NCBI GenBank assembly: GCA_947034885.2
Contig: OX344751.2
Span: 7,254,001 to 7,318,000, forward strand
DNA from: Thuidium tamariscinum
Lineage: Eukaryota; Streptophyta; Bryopsida; Hypnales; Thuidiaceae
Length of the DNA stretch: 64,000 nt
Reading direction: 5' to 3'
This document shows positions 47,573 to 59,759 of the stretch, in pieces (the first letter of the stretch is position 1; the number at the start of each line of letters is the position of its first letter). The position numbers and the translations under genes are program-made. A model generated the notes under the pieces. That model had not been told where the DNA came from. It searched no databases and was given only the letters and a program-made list of their open reading frames with translations.

Positions 47573-50500
47573 CTACCTGTGGGCTAGGGCAATGCAGCCC
47601 AGCTGCCACTGGGAGCGCATCTTGTTGCAGATTTCATATAATTTAGACTCCGCCAGAGAATTTGGATGATCAGAGAAGTTGATCCCACGAATTTCCTTCC
47701 CGTCGCCTGAGCCAGCGGGCACGGTGCATGTGCTGGAGCTGATCCCAAGATATGAGCTGGTATTGTTCTTCACTCTTGTCAAGTATGGAGTTTGGTCCAA
47801 GGGGTGCGCCACAAGCTCAACCAGGTCGAGATCGTAGTTGCGGTCACCACCTCGAGCTGGACTCCTGTGATTTTGATGAATGGAATCAAGCTGACCAGGA
47901 GTAGTACCCCAGTTCCTAGTTAAGGAATTTGTAAAGTTGGTTGATCCGCAGACCGAGCTGGTCGTTTCATCTGCCATGGGCACAGATGACCTCGGTAGCA
48001 GTAGGCTGGTAATGTCGCTAACGTCGTGGTCGGAACCTGTGACAGTATCCCTCTGCTGTTGGTCGAGCACTCGAGGGAAATTATCACAAGGGTTTTCAAA
48101 GTAGGCGGGCAGTTTTTGAATATGATTGACATTTTCGAAGGAGTTCACTGGTAAATGGTGATCGGATATGTTACTACTCCCCACCACCACCAAGGGACTT
48201 GAATCAGGGTCGTATCTGCAATCAGGTTGCAGGTGCGCGGAGGCTGTGAGGATATTGTCGGAATTATTGGTCGATAGAGCTTGAGGGATATCAAGTGGGT
48301 AGTTCCTAATCCTCTCCAGCACCAGCTCATTGGGCATAGCCACACCAGTGTCGTGACCAGCCATCCCTTTTCGTTGAAAAGTAGTGCTCCCAGCATGACC
48401 TATTTCAATCGGTTCCAAATCTTCTGACTGGAAGCGACTGCCTGGCACTTGGTGCTGCTGGATTGGACGAACATATTCCAAGGAATTGTATGTTTGGGCA
48501 GACAAATCAAGGTTCAAGTATGTGGCTCTGTCAGGTTTGTTTCTGCCAGATACTCCTTTCGGCTGTGAGGATAGAGCTTCCAGCTCTAGCGAGTGAGAAA
48601 GAGATGGGCGGTTTCTGGAGCTGTCATTGACAATCTGGTCCAGGATTCCAAGCTGAGAAACGGTTAAATCCGTGCCTTTGAGATCTCGTACCTCAAAGCT
48701 TTGGTAGGCAGGGGCATCTGGGGTTCCATCTGAGAAACAATCTGCTCTTGGTGTGCTGCCGAAATCGCTTTCATTATGAACCCATATAGCACCATCGTCG
48801 CCTCTCTCTGTGACAGCGGACTCGTACAGCACTCCTTCTCCCCATTGTCCGCCACTCCAGTATGTTACAGGGGCCATTGCGTAGCTGATGTTAATCAGTT
48901 CACTCTGACCCCACACAGAGACGCGAGATTGCGAGGAGACATTGCCGGTCATAGATGCCCCGTAGCCCATAGACGGCAGAGGAAGGCCGCTCTCCTGTGC
49001 GAAGGCATTGACATATTGTATAGTTCGTGCAGCATCACTGTCCTGCTCCCTTGTGCGCATCTTCCTCACAATATGATCGGGCTCTGAAGTGTTCATCTCC
49101 TCAAATCGACCTGGAAGCGTGAGTTTGTCGATCTGGTGAAAGACATTCAGATATAATAGGTTATGAGACAGCCGTGTTCTGCTTCCCTAATAATGAATAC
49201 AGCAATGGCAGGGAATCAACAATTTCACAAATACCTTCGAAGGAATTGATGCAAGCGGCAGAAAATTCACGGAATTGACACAGAGCTTGAATTCGATTGT
49301 ACCTCATTCGAAGTCCAACCAGAAGGGGAGCCACAAGGAATCTGAGGGGAGCCTGATTCAGGAGTTTCAGAGTGTGTATCATCTAGGTTTGCTTCGTTGA
49401 AGCGGTCTACGTCGTCGATGGTGGCGAGGGCTTTGAACGCCCGGCTTTTGCGCCCTCCAGCCTGAGCTACCACCTTCTGTTGGTAGTCACGGAGGATGGT
49501 GCAGCGAGGAACCACTTCTAAACTGTCAGAGGATCCATCAGCTACCCTCCTGTGCTTTCTTCGTAAATCTTTCCGTCGCATTGTGGCATTCCAGTGGTTC
49601 TTTATTGCGTTCTCAGTGCGACCAGGAATGAGCTTAGCGATGTCTGCCCAACGATTACCAAGTTTGTTATGAGCTGACACCAGAGCTTCCTCTTCCTCCG
49701 TGTTCCACCCGTCCCGCTGCAAAGTTATACACCAGAGGTAAATCCATTAGGAGGCTATCAAAGCATACATATTTTAGAAACAGAGCATGATGTCATCGTT
49801 CATGTCATTCAAATGTAAAGGATGATACTCTCCACTTCTATAATCTCCTTGCGTTTCAACTTCTCTTTGGTAGCTGCACAGCACATATTCAGCAGTAGGG
49901 AGCACTCGGTGGCAATTACAGAGAAAATTCAAAATCGAAGAAAAAAATGCGTGTCCGTCAAGTTCTGGAAAATTCGAAGTCATTTCGCTTCTTCTGGAAA
50001 GCTTCCTGTTCTCCTAACTTACTTTCTTTGTCACAATATTTACAGATGTTTACAGGATCTAAACGGGTTCAGATATTGAAGACTCTACTCATTCGCTAGG
50101 ATGGGCATGTACCTTGATGTCAGGGCGGAGGTGATTGTGCCAGCGCTCTCGACACTGCTTCCCAATGCGGCCTGCCAAGTGTGTGGCAATGAGAGACCAG
50201 CGCTGTTGTCCATGCCTTTCCACCAGTTCCACCAAGTATCTGCTCTTCCACAACAAGGTGCAGTTCAAAATTGCACACTCGACCACATTTTGAAGTAATG
50301 AAACACTGCTTATAATCCAGCAGCAGCAATTAACTTTCAGAAAACAGAGTCCAGTAATTGAATTGTTTGTAGAGATAACAGTTACGCACTCAATTGCAGA
50401 GATTATAAACACACCTGTCTTCTTCGGGGGTCCATTGGCCTTTGATTATATGTGGCCGACGGGGACCACCTTTCGAAGAGCGCTTGAAGACGCGCTTATT

Positions 50501-52162
50501 AGGGAGGTCGTCGTGCTGGTCATTTCGGGCCCTCTCATAAGCGGCTCTGGCGGTGAGCTGGTCCTCACATCTTGACTCCAAGAAATCGTTGGATGCGTAA
50601 TCTTGTCCTTGAAACAAGCTCAAATTGCTTTGGCAGAACGACCCATCCTTCTGCAGGCTGACAGTAAATCCCGTCTGATACCCGGACACCATCGATCTCT
50701 CATATTCTCCTTCTGTGGGCCTTGATCTGCCGTGTGCCACCATATATTCGTTTTCAGGGCAGCTGACGATGTCTTGTTTCAGATGCCGTTGATTCTCTTG
50801 AATTTGAAGGTCGAGTAAATGAGCTTTGTGCACAGCACTAGTGAGAAGCAAGTTATAGTCGTTGACGGTCCCTGCTTCCTGCCATCCGGCCTCGATTCCA
50901 GAGAAAGTTCCATTGTAGCCACTGCTGGAGCAGAGCTGATGTGGTAGCTCCCTCTGATGAGATTCAGTGAGCACGTTCATGTCAGCCAACACACTGTTCG
51001 AAGGCTCAAAATTGATAGGTTCGTCGATGCAGGAAGGATTAATGTTCGAATTCCTCTGCCGTCCTGGCAATGTTCCTTTCAGGCTTTCGTTGTCCGGAAC
51101 TATCGCCAAATTTGAATCATTAGTTCTGTCTCCTGCAGCACAAGGGTGATCGGGATCCATGCGGAGATCGTGTGTATCCATGTTGTCAACGTCATCGACA
51201 TCCATAGGTACACTGGAAGCTTCCTTGGCCGCAGTACTTGTGCTTGCTTCCGTAGGCTTACATGTTGACAAATCGTCTGGTTTCCTTGGCAGGATCTTAG
51301 ATCTGTGCAGGAGACTCTCCCACACCATACTGTTGTCGATCCCAACCTCATGTTGAGATGGGCTGGTTGGTGGGGACGCACAAGCTAAAACGGAATTGTC
51401 ATGGCGATAACATCTGGCTCGCTTGTTGGCTGCGGCTGGGAGCAGATTCTGGTACGTCAAATGAATATTCTTCCCGTCCCATTGCTCCTGATGAGCCAAG
51501 CTGGTATCGCCTGCCTTCGTTCCATCAGAAATTCGTGGAGTTATCCACTCCTCTGAAATGTGTGAACGTTTCTGGATGTCAGAAATCCACTCTCCTGTGC
51601 GCCGTTCCTTCCAAATTGTGCTGGTAGCAGAGATGCTGTCGAAGACGTTTAACCCTGCGGTTGCAGTACCACTATCCCTGCAGTATCCCAGATGAGGCAA
51701 GTTTTCTCGTGATCCATATTGCAAAGGATTACAAGAAGGTTGCTGCTGCGGTGGCTGCATGTCCAGAGCAGTGGTGGTGGTGGTTGTCTCCAATTGAACA
51801 AACTGAGGAAAGCTTGGATGATGCTTCGCAGTGGGACTTGCACCCACTGGGCTGGCCGTACAGGCATCCCCCGTTGAATGGAGTAAGCCAAGGTGGTTTT
51901 GGTTCTGAAGAGAGCTTCCTATAGTTTGGGGGTTCACCTCTAGCAGTGAAGGCACTGCTAGCTTGGAGCCCCCAAGATTTGCTAGCGCGTCATTGCTGCT
52001 GCTTGATACATTTGTGACACCCAATGGTAATTGCATTCTGATATCTACGGTGTACGGTCCACCCGGACTTAGTGCCGAACCGGCTCGAGGAGATAACTGC
52101 ATCACCAGGCACCCAACAACTATTATCTCCCCTCTCAATTCCACTTTCAACTCTGCCATCAT
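47573..52162 (-). CDS. R2R3-MYB transcription factor of the MYB98/64/119 (FGMYB) class, about 1271 aa, 4 coding exons
   Basis: Coding exons read on the minus strand: 52162-50415, 50239-50113, 49716-49303, and about 49099-47573. R2 spans about residues 574-625: [10 protein letters not shown], then [18 protein letters not shown] and [21 protein letters not shown]3 spans about 626-675: [40 protein letters not shown] and WNATMRRK. The three tryptophans of each repeat are present, and [16 protein letters not shown] with [10 protein letters not shown] is diagnostic of the MYB98/115/118/64/119 group. A basic patch before R2 ([11 protein letters not shown]) may be a nuclear signal. The N-terminal 570 and C-terminal 600 residues are low-complexity with no known domain, unusually long for the group. 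Exons 1-3 are firm; the exon 4 acceptor is one of two adjacent AGs, and AG|GTAG at the stop leaves room for a further exon. In-frame ATG codons at 52162 and 52159 begin the product; a later ATG is possible. Confidence 0.85.
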
Positions 52163-54454
52163 CCACACAATCTGCACGTGTATCTGCCATTTCTTAAGAA
52201 AAATAGTACTTTGAATTTCTGAATCCCACTACTTTGTTAAGACTCCTTTCGCATGGTAATTATTAGAAATCAAGATCAGCACTGACGCCTGTATCGTTCT
52301 TGCTAGGAAACTGAAAACATGAAGTAAATTCTATGGTGAAAGATCATACCGGGCCAGACGGTGACGGGGCTGCATTTGTAAGCATTCCACTTTCTTTCTG
52401 TGTCATTGAAACTTTCATTAATGCGCCGCATGCACTACCGTCACCTAACCCACTTCAGCGAAGTGCTATTCCTACAGTACCATCCTACATGTTCCGTTCT
52501 TCAGGAAAGAATTAATTCCTACGGGAAAAAACTCACTTCAGCGCTTCTCAATCTACACTTTCTCTATACCTGCACACTGGAATAGTCTCATTCTCCGAGC
52601 TGTAATCAGAGAAGCTCAACAAGAGCTTCCGGATCCTATTACCTTTTCAGATGAGTCCCAAATTACATACTAAGTGTTTCTTCTTGAACTCTTCTACCAG
52701 CAGATCTACAAGCTACACAGGAATAGTACGTTCCCTCGCAGAAGTTGCTCATGATACGCAACATCGTGAGAAGGCAAGCTCGCCATTTTAGTAATGCTTG
52801 ATCGCAATTCAAATGGCAGAGATACTGGAACCACTACACAGACAATGCGAGGACTTGGTTAGTGCCATTCACAGCAGTGCTCTGTACATCTAAGGGTAGG
52901 TGTGGTGAAACCAGCCAAAGATAGAAGTCCACAGTAAGATCAGGAATAATCAGACAACTATACTAACGTTGAGCACATGTGATATATTACCAGGATGAAC
53001 ACCCCACACTACTTTTCACCTCTTAATGCTTTCCAAGCCTAACTAGACAGCGGAAGTACTTTTTTCAACAAATCCAACTAAAGAAGCGTCAGCAGAGGTC
53101 AGGTAGAATTTACACGGGCCAAAACGGCACAAAAATATTGTGAGGGATTTGAGACTCTGGCCAAGCCTTTTTGGCACATGATCACTCATAGGCAGTTTAA
53201 ATTAAGCTTTAGCATGACAAAATGGGTGGCTCAGTCACATCGAGAACCGCCAATATAGAGTCAAACAGCGTTCAAGCAACCATAGCTAGAATAGTACGTT
53301 TTCAAGCTCTACTTTTGCAAGTGTCTGAAACTTTATGGCATCCTCCCCAGGAAGCTACATTCACCTCAGGACAATTCGTCAGGAGAATCGGCTGGGTCGA
53401 CGTCTACTCCAACAAAAATGCAACCAAAGCGCCAGGAAAGTAAGTTCACCTCATTCTCTTTCTTGGCAACCAAATTGATTGGTACGAACTAGAGACACGG
53501 TTGCGTCGGAAATGATCTGTCAGTCATCGTAGTGTCATGGAAATAAAATGATCAGGTGGCAGTAGTCTCGAATCCAGCAACTGTTCCTGGCTCCAAACCC
53601 GGAGCTGGGACCGCACCGCATGGTAGACGGTCCAGCCACACAACTTTAGCGTCATAAAAAGGACCCCGCCTCAAAACCTGGGCTCTAGCTCTTCTCACAT
53701 GCCAGCAGTAGTAGAAACTCGGGGAAGGGAGGGAATTCAAAGGCTCTGAATCAGGCTTACTGCCGTCCATGGGCTACAATATCTCTCTTGTCAAACTGAG
53801 GGGCTAAAATTCTATCAGGGAGGAACCATGACAGAAGAACTGTACCAATCCTCTCAGCCTCAATCAAGAAAGTAATACCTCCTCATCACTCCCACTCCCC
53901 ATGAAAGGACCAACACCCTCCTCACTAAAAAAACCAATCTTGTCTCCAAATTAGTACTACTCGGGCCAAAGCTAATCTTGTCTCCACTAAGTCTCGCATC
54001 TGATCGTAGGCCCGAAAATTACTACTCTAGTACCGTTTTCCTATAGTCCCCCAAAACCCGCTGCAATGATCAATAGACCAAGTCTCCAGAAAATGGCTTC
54101 AAAATTCCTTGCTCATTAACGCAGATATTTCAGCAACTTGGTCAACAATCCTGCAGCACACTGAGATCGCAAAACCAACAGCTCCGTGATTTTGACAACT
54201 TAACCCAGCGACGTGAAGCCCCGCGTGAAGCGAAGAGAAGAAAGAAGAAAGAAAGACTAGAACTCAACTACACAAACTACTACCGCACTGCACTGGCGAC
54301 CCTGGCCTCTAGGAACCACAACTGCGGAGGACGACGAGGGGGTGAGGCACAAGAAGAGAGCCAGCAGCGTAACTGCATGTGAGAGCGGCAAGACTAGATG
54401 AGTGGCAGAAGCAGCAATTGGAGTCTGGCAACTCGGGAAGAAGTATGGGAAGGG
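52163..54454 (-). promoter_or_regulatory. Upstream region of the MYB gene: 5' UTR, possible leader introns, promoter
   Basis: 2.3 kb of non-repetitive DNA with moderate GC. No coding region is convincing. A purine tract (GAAGAGAAGAAAGAAGAAAG, about 54232-54255) lies near its far end. A frame of 78 codons (54493-54257, minus strand) starts MATPYYGG and includes a hydrophobic stretch, but it begins inside a dispersed repeat, so it is not called a gene. The transcription start was not located. Confidence 0.4.
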
Positions 54455-54840
54455 AGCGTCAGTTGAGCTTCCACCATAATAGGGTGTAGCCATGTCCGCC
54501 GCCTTGTGGAAAGGGACGGGAGGGGAGCAAGCAAGGGAAGGGACGCTATCTGATGCAGGCTTGCTGCACAGCTACTACTGCAACAGCAACATGCCGCCTG
54601 GCCAACCCAACCCCTTCGATGTCCCCTTCCCTCTCCCTCTCCCACTCCCTCTCCCACTCTCACTACAAAACACCCAGCTTCTTTTCGCAGACACCCCCAA
54701 TCTACGCATACCCTCAAGCTACGTACATATCTATGTTCCTTGTATACAAGAAGTCTCAAGCTAACTAGTGTCTTGAAGCTCCATATCATTGCCCTTACCA
54801 TCGCTATCTCATCAATTCTCTAATTTTACTCTAATGCTTG
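54455..54840. repeat. Dispersed repeat, GC-richer copy (paralogous to 22095-22495)
   Basis: Shares CATAATAGGGTGTAGCCAT-like, GGGAGGGGAGCAAGCAA, CTACAAAACACC, ATACAAGAAGTC(C/T)CAAGCTA and CTTGAAGCTC blocks in the same order with 22095-22495. This copy has much higher GC and CCCTCTCCCACT-type repeats (about 54628-54662), whereas the 22 kb copy is AT-shifted. Confidence 0.75.
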
Positions 54841-56990
54841 TTGTACCTAGTACTGTAGTACACATCCTACTACAATACATGTTTGGGGTTTAGTATTATA
54901 TTACAAGAGTGAGTACATTACAATTACTAATTCTTTTTCTTATATTTCTTAAAATTGTCAATAGTGAGAATATAGGATTGTTCTTAAAAAACAAAATGAC
55001 ATGTCTAAATCAAAAGTTATAACCTTTCTAGAATTCAATTTTGACCTATATTTTTCCTTCCACAATATCATTTGAGCCACTAACCATGCATTTCTAATTT
55101 TGTTGAAGGAGAAATAAACATAGATTATTTCTTCACAAGAAGTGATTGTTCTTTGTGATTTCAACAAAACTAGAGCAATTGTCTTTCATCTAGAGCAATT
55201 GTCTTTCATCTAAAAAATATTTGCAATAATATAGTATCTTTACTCCATCAAATACAACCACATTTAACTCACAATTCAATGACATTTTGAAAGTCATCAA
55301 TTCTCATCTTTTCTACACTTGGACCACATAATTCATAATTTTAGTGAGATTTTACGAGCAACACATTGTCCTTTCAGATTTTGTTGAAACATTCAACTTT
55401 TTAAGCTCTAATGACAAATGATCTCATATTATGCACCAATATTCAAAATTCTTGAAGTCATATGACATTACCAGATGAATTGAATTGCATGGGCTATAAT
55501 CAATACAATTACAAAGCTCTATCTTGCAACAAAAAGCATTCAAACTCATCGCAAAAGATGACAAAATTTGCAAAAAAGTGATAATAAAAATGCTTGTGGA
55601 TTGGAATTTTTGAATTGCATAACGTATTGATGAAGTTCAAAGAAGAAACTAAAAAGCCCACATCATTTTTGTGAAGTGATGGCAAGAAATGATTCAAATG
55701 AGACTTTGGCAAGAATCAATGATAGTGGAGATTCCAACACTTAAACTTTGCAAAACAGAAGCAAAAGCTCCGTGAACTACCAACCTCTAATAGTCCAAAA
55801 AATCACATCTGAAAATGAGGTGCATAGTGATGTCATTAAGGGTAATGTGTTAATATGTAATTGGTGAATACTTAAGTGCTAATAGATATATTAAAATGTG
55901 ATTGTGGATTGTTAATAGGATATTTATGAATATATTCTATGGATAATTTTAGGATTGAACACTTCAAAAATTCATAGAAATTACAATATTGATTTTAAAA
56001 TTATAATTTCATTTGGAATTGATTTATGAAACAAGCAAACACTTGTGAAATTTATATGCCCTTCTTAGAATTGACCCTAAAATAGTTAAATTTCAATTAA
56101 GGTGGTAACGGGCTTGTCTATCTTATATTCCTCCAGGTCTCTAGGCCTTAGTCTGTCTTTCCCTTTCATTCCAACATGGCCTAAAGACTCCACCATGAGA
56201 ACACAAAAGCATAGGCTTTGCTTTTTTAGCTCTACATATATTCCATATCCACTCTTGAGAACAACCCACCAATAATTGCACATTATATACTTACAACAAT
56301 CCTACCCTTGAGTCATTGATTGACTCTTTACAATAAATTTTTTGCATGGGGTTCAAATGAGCTATTAGGAGCTAATAATGATATAGAAAAGGGGCCTTTG
56401 GGGGTCCTTTTGAAATTTTTATGGAATGTTCTACTCAAAAATCTCATCAATTTCATCAAAATTAGTTCTAAAAATTATTCAAAGTTGTGAATAATGACAA
56501 ATTCTATTCAAAATATCATTATTTTCAATGAAATTTTTTTTTAATCATCTAATTTAAAATTCAACAAAAGAGTGAAATGCACTAGTTACATGAGATCTTT
56601 GGTACTTAATTAAGATAAAATGATGACATCATAAACTATATAATAGTGAAACATGACATTATAACATGTATGAAACATGAAATATACTTATTTTGGAGAA
56701 ATTTAAAAACATGTGAGCTCTAAAATTAATAATGATCCAAAAAAAACAATGATTACATCCAAGTTGATTGTTAATAGCTCATTTGGCCCCTATGGTTAAG
56801 TTATACACTACTAAGGGCAAAACACCTATTCCCATATCTGTTCCTTGCAGTGGACTGTAGATTCACCCAAATGCATCAATAGACTTCTCTTAAAGTGTAC
56901 GCCACATGTATGATTGTAATTTACTGACACAACTGAATGACACATAGGAAAATTTGGTTGGCTGAATGCTGATTTTCGTGGGGTTCAATT
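54841..56990. other. AT-rich gene-free spacer
   Basis: Contains a 20 bp tandem duplication (TAGAGCAATTGTCTTTCATC twice, 55171-55210) and a short paralogous piece at 56280-56345 (matches 22660-22720). No gene was recognised. Confidence 0.45.
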
Positions 56991-56994
56991 TTGG

Positions 56995-57197
56995 GGGCAC
57001 CTACATGATGGTTCCATAGGTCTAGGGAGCCAACACTTTGAAATTTGTAGAAATTACATATTGTATCCGAAAAATCTATTTTTTTTTAATATTCATGATT
57101 TTCACTTGCTAATACTAGAAAAATATCATTTTTAGAAAACGTTGCCTCCAACTTTGCTGAATTACTAATTTGGACAGTATTGGGTGTTTCCACTGTA
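56995..57197 (-). mobile_element. TA-target MITE, AACATAGTT family, inverted worn copy
   Basis: Read on the minus strand it carries GTGGAAACACCCAATAC, AGCAAAGTTGGAGGCAAC, TAGCAAGTGAAAATCATGA and GCAATTTCTA-like words in the family order. Confidence 0.5.
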
Positions 57198-57207
57198 TGT
57201 GTTTTCT

Positions 57208-58170
57208 GTCAAATTGGTTTCCTTTCTCTAGTTCATTGCAATTTCAACTAGCTTATCAAAAATAAATTTCAAGCACTTTGTCTCTTTCTCTCTCTCCGCC
57301 CATCATTTGATAATAAAAATAACATATTTGGTCCCAGCATGGCTTTTCGTTTCTACATTCTGGAATCATATTTTTACCTTTTTAAGTTTTCTATTGTTCT
57401 TTGTAGTGTTTTTTTCCATGGACTTTATGACATGCTGCATATTGTTTTTGTATGTTCCAGGAGCAAGATGGTGAGGGCCAACTTTTTTGATGACACCTCT
57501 AACACTGGCTGGGATACTATGACAATTGTGCCCTTTTGGAATAATGGCATATGTTGTCATTGGTGCTGCCCATTGGTGTTTACATGAGGAGAACCGGTTT
57601 TTTTATTCAATTTTTGATCATTTTCACGACATTGTAGTTGTAACCAACTAAACTGACTGACTTCATACCACTTGTGAAAGGACAGTTTTATTCTTTTTCC
57701 CACTGGGACCAAGTAAAATACAAAATTATTGTATTCAGCATTCTGTGCCCCAAATGAATCCTCTGTAACTGGGCTACAAGTTTGAGCACAAGCATAGCCC
57801 TGAGCAAGGTGTAAGACTTAGCCTTATTACAAATGTAGAGTGCCATATATTTCATGTCATGCAATTGTCATTATTTTAAAAGATTCTCTGGCATGAACAA
57901 ATAAATAAATGTCTTAATCAACAGATCTTTGAAATGGTGAAAAAGAATTACTAATGTAAGAGGTCCTGTAATGGACCATCTAAGGGCTGAAACAGAGTTT
58001 GAGGGAGGTAAAACTTCTAGAAATATTTTTCAGTAAATTTTCCTTGAAAGAGAAGTGGAATTGACATTTAACCCAAGTTGTTTCATATTTTTCTGAGCTT
58101 TGTGGAATTAGTTATCAAATTTTGAAGTTGAAAGGGCATAAGGTTTTAAAATGGTGCCCTAGCTAAAATG
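57208..58170. repeat. Complex dispersed repeat, right copy
   Basis: 57208-57900 follows 22740-23400 (AGCTTATCAAAAATAAATTTC, CATGGCTTT, TTTCTATTGTT, AGCAAGGTG, AAATGTAGAGTGC). 57950-58160 follows 21150-21330 and contains, inverted, the core AACCCAAGTTGTTTCATATTTTT that occurs in two TA-target MITEs. Reading frames here are short and not kept in the other copy. Confidence 0.6.
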
Positions 58171-58267
58171 TACACTGTCAATACACTGCTGAAGGCTATA
58201 AAAAAAAAGCATGTACAAATATTGTACATTTAACGTAGGGCACCATTTTAGAACCCATTCCATTTAA

Positions 58268-59078
58268 CCCCTAAGGTGGGTACACCTAAAAGTGTCACTT
58301 TTTGGTACTGTGCCTAGTAACTATTACTGGTGTGATCAAATTTTCATATAGTCTTCTTGGCAAGTGAAAGCACGTTCCAATGCACCAAAAAACGCAGCAT
58401 TTGGATACAATATGCAAAAGTTATTAAGGTTCAAAGTCTATTTCTAAAAGCGCTCCAGCCAAATAGGTACATAATGGAATTCAGAAATGTACAACAACTA
58501 TAGATGGCACTTTTAGGTGAGGTGCAATTTTAGGTGTACCCACCTTAAGCGCCCAAGCGACTATTTTTTGGTCACTATCCAAAGTCAGGCAGCATTTTCC
58601 AGCAAAAAAAAAACTTTTTAAAAAACTTTTTAAATTTAAAAAAAAATATTGTATTGCCTTTCAACATTTATATTCCAAACTAAGATCGGTACAATCAAAC
58701 AAAAGATACAAGAAAAATAGAACAAAGTGTTTAATATTGCTTGGTGTTGAAAAATATACTATTTGGGGAAAGTGTTGATGCTCTCATTACTACATATTTT
58801 TCATTTTATTACGAATCAATGAAAATTATAATTTTGACGAATCAAAAAAAATTTCAAATCCTTAAAATAAAAATTATATTTTTAGTAAATTTTTGAAGTT
58901 ATATCTTCAAAATTCATTTGAAGATAATCTAAAAATAATTTTAAAATTTTGACCATACGGATACTTTCTACTTTTTGTGCTTTACATTATTTTATTCGAT
59001 GCTAACTTCAAAAAAGTTATAGAGCTTGTATTTTATAACACATTTGTGTTTTGTGCTAACCCCTCAGGCTTTTAGGGG
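58268..59078. mobile_element. TTAA-target element carrying a nested MITE (811 bp)
   Basis: TTAA at 58264-58267 and 59079-59082. Right end (reverse complement) CCCCTAAAAGCC; left end CCCCTA, then the MITE 58274-58545, then TAAGCGCC. With the insert ignored, the left end matches the right. The remainder is AT-rich and non-coding. Confidence 0.68.
58274..58545. mobile_element. TA-target MITE, GGTGGGTACACC family, copy 2 (272 bp)
   Basis: TA at 58272-58273 and 58546-58547. Left end AGGTGGGTACACCTAAAA; right end (reverse complement) AGGTGGGTACACCTAAAATT. The interior follows copy 1 at 31671-31943. It lies within the first bases of the terminal repeat of the TTAA element 58268-59078. Confidence 0.85.
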
Positions 59079-59116
59079 TTAAGAGCCTTCTACCTTATGA
59101 CTATGGAAGCCAAATA

Positions 59117-59463
59117 AAATTTGGATAGAAGTTCAAGTAAGGTGAAAGCAAGCAAAACCATCAATTTAAGCAACTCAACATAGTTGGAGGCAACTTTTTC
59201 TAAATAATTGTAATTTGTAGTATTTTTGTGAATATTATGATTTTTTTTAAATTAGTTTCTTTTGCATATTGTATGTAATTACTATAATTTTTCAATGTGC
59301 TAGCTCCCTTGATCACTGAAACTATCTTATAGATGTACCCAAATTTAAATTTTGTCAAAATCAGGAGTTAGCAAATCAAAGTCTATGGAAGACAAATGTC
59401 TTAGCCAATCATAGTCTATGGAAGACGAATGGGAACATGGATGCTAATCAATGTTTCTAGCTT
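59117..59463. mobile_element. TA-target MITE, AACATAGTT family, worn copy
   Basis: Carries CTCAACATAGTTGGAGGCAA, GGGAACATGGATGCTA and a worn AATGTTTCTAGCTTA right end. A duplicated CAAATC / GTCTATGGAAGAC block occurs at 59366-59430. Confidence 0.5.
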
Positions 59464-59759
59464 AGACACTCCAAATTTGCCACTAACTCAAAACAATCAT
59501 CATTACTTTGGACACATCTCCAAAATCATTATGTACCTAAGTATGTGGAAGAAACAATTTTAGAAACTTAATTCCTTTGATCCTTTATAACTTTTGCATA
59601 CAATATTTAAATATTGTGTTCTTTGATGCATTAGAACCCACTTTTACTTACCAATAAGAAAATATGAAGTTTTGACAAGTTTAATAATGTAAACTAATCA
59701 CCAACAAAAAAATTGTATTTCTAAGGGACCTAAGCAAACTGTCTATTTAGCATACGAAT

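Noticed and set aside
52163-52190. Upstream GTG or alternative-frame ATG as the MYB start
   Set aside because: Plants start at ATG; the frame at 52190 differs from that leading into the MYB repeats. The in-frame ATG at 52162 was preferred.
54257-54493. Minus-strand frame MATPYYGG..., 78 codons, with a hydrophobic stretch
   Set aside because: Its start lies in a dispersed repeat whose other copy (about 22.1 kb) does not keep the frame; no known family. Could be a leader exon, but unsupported.
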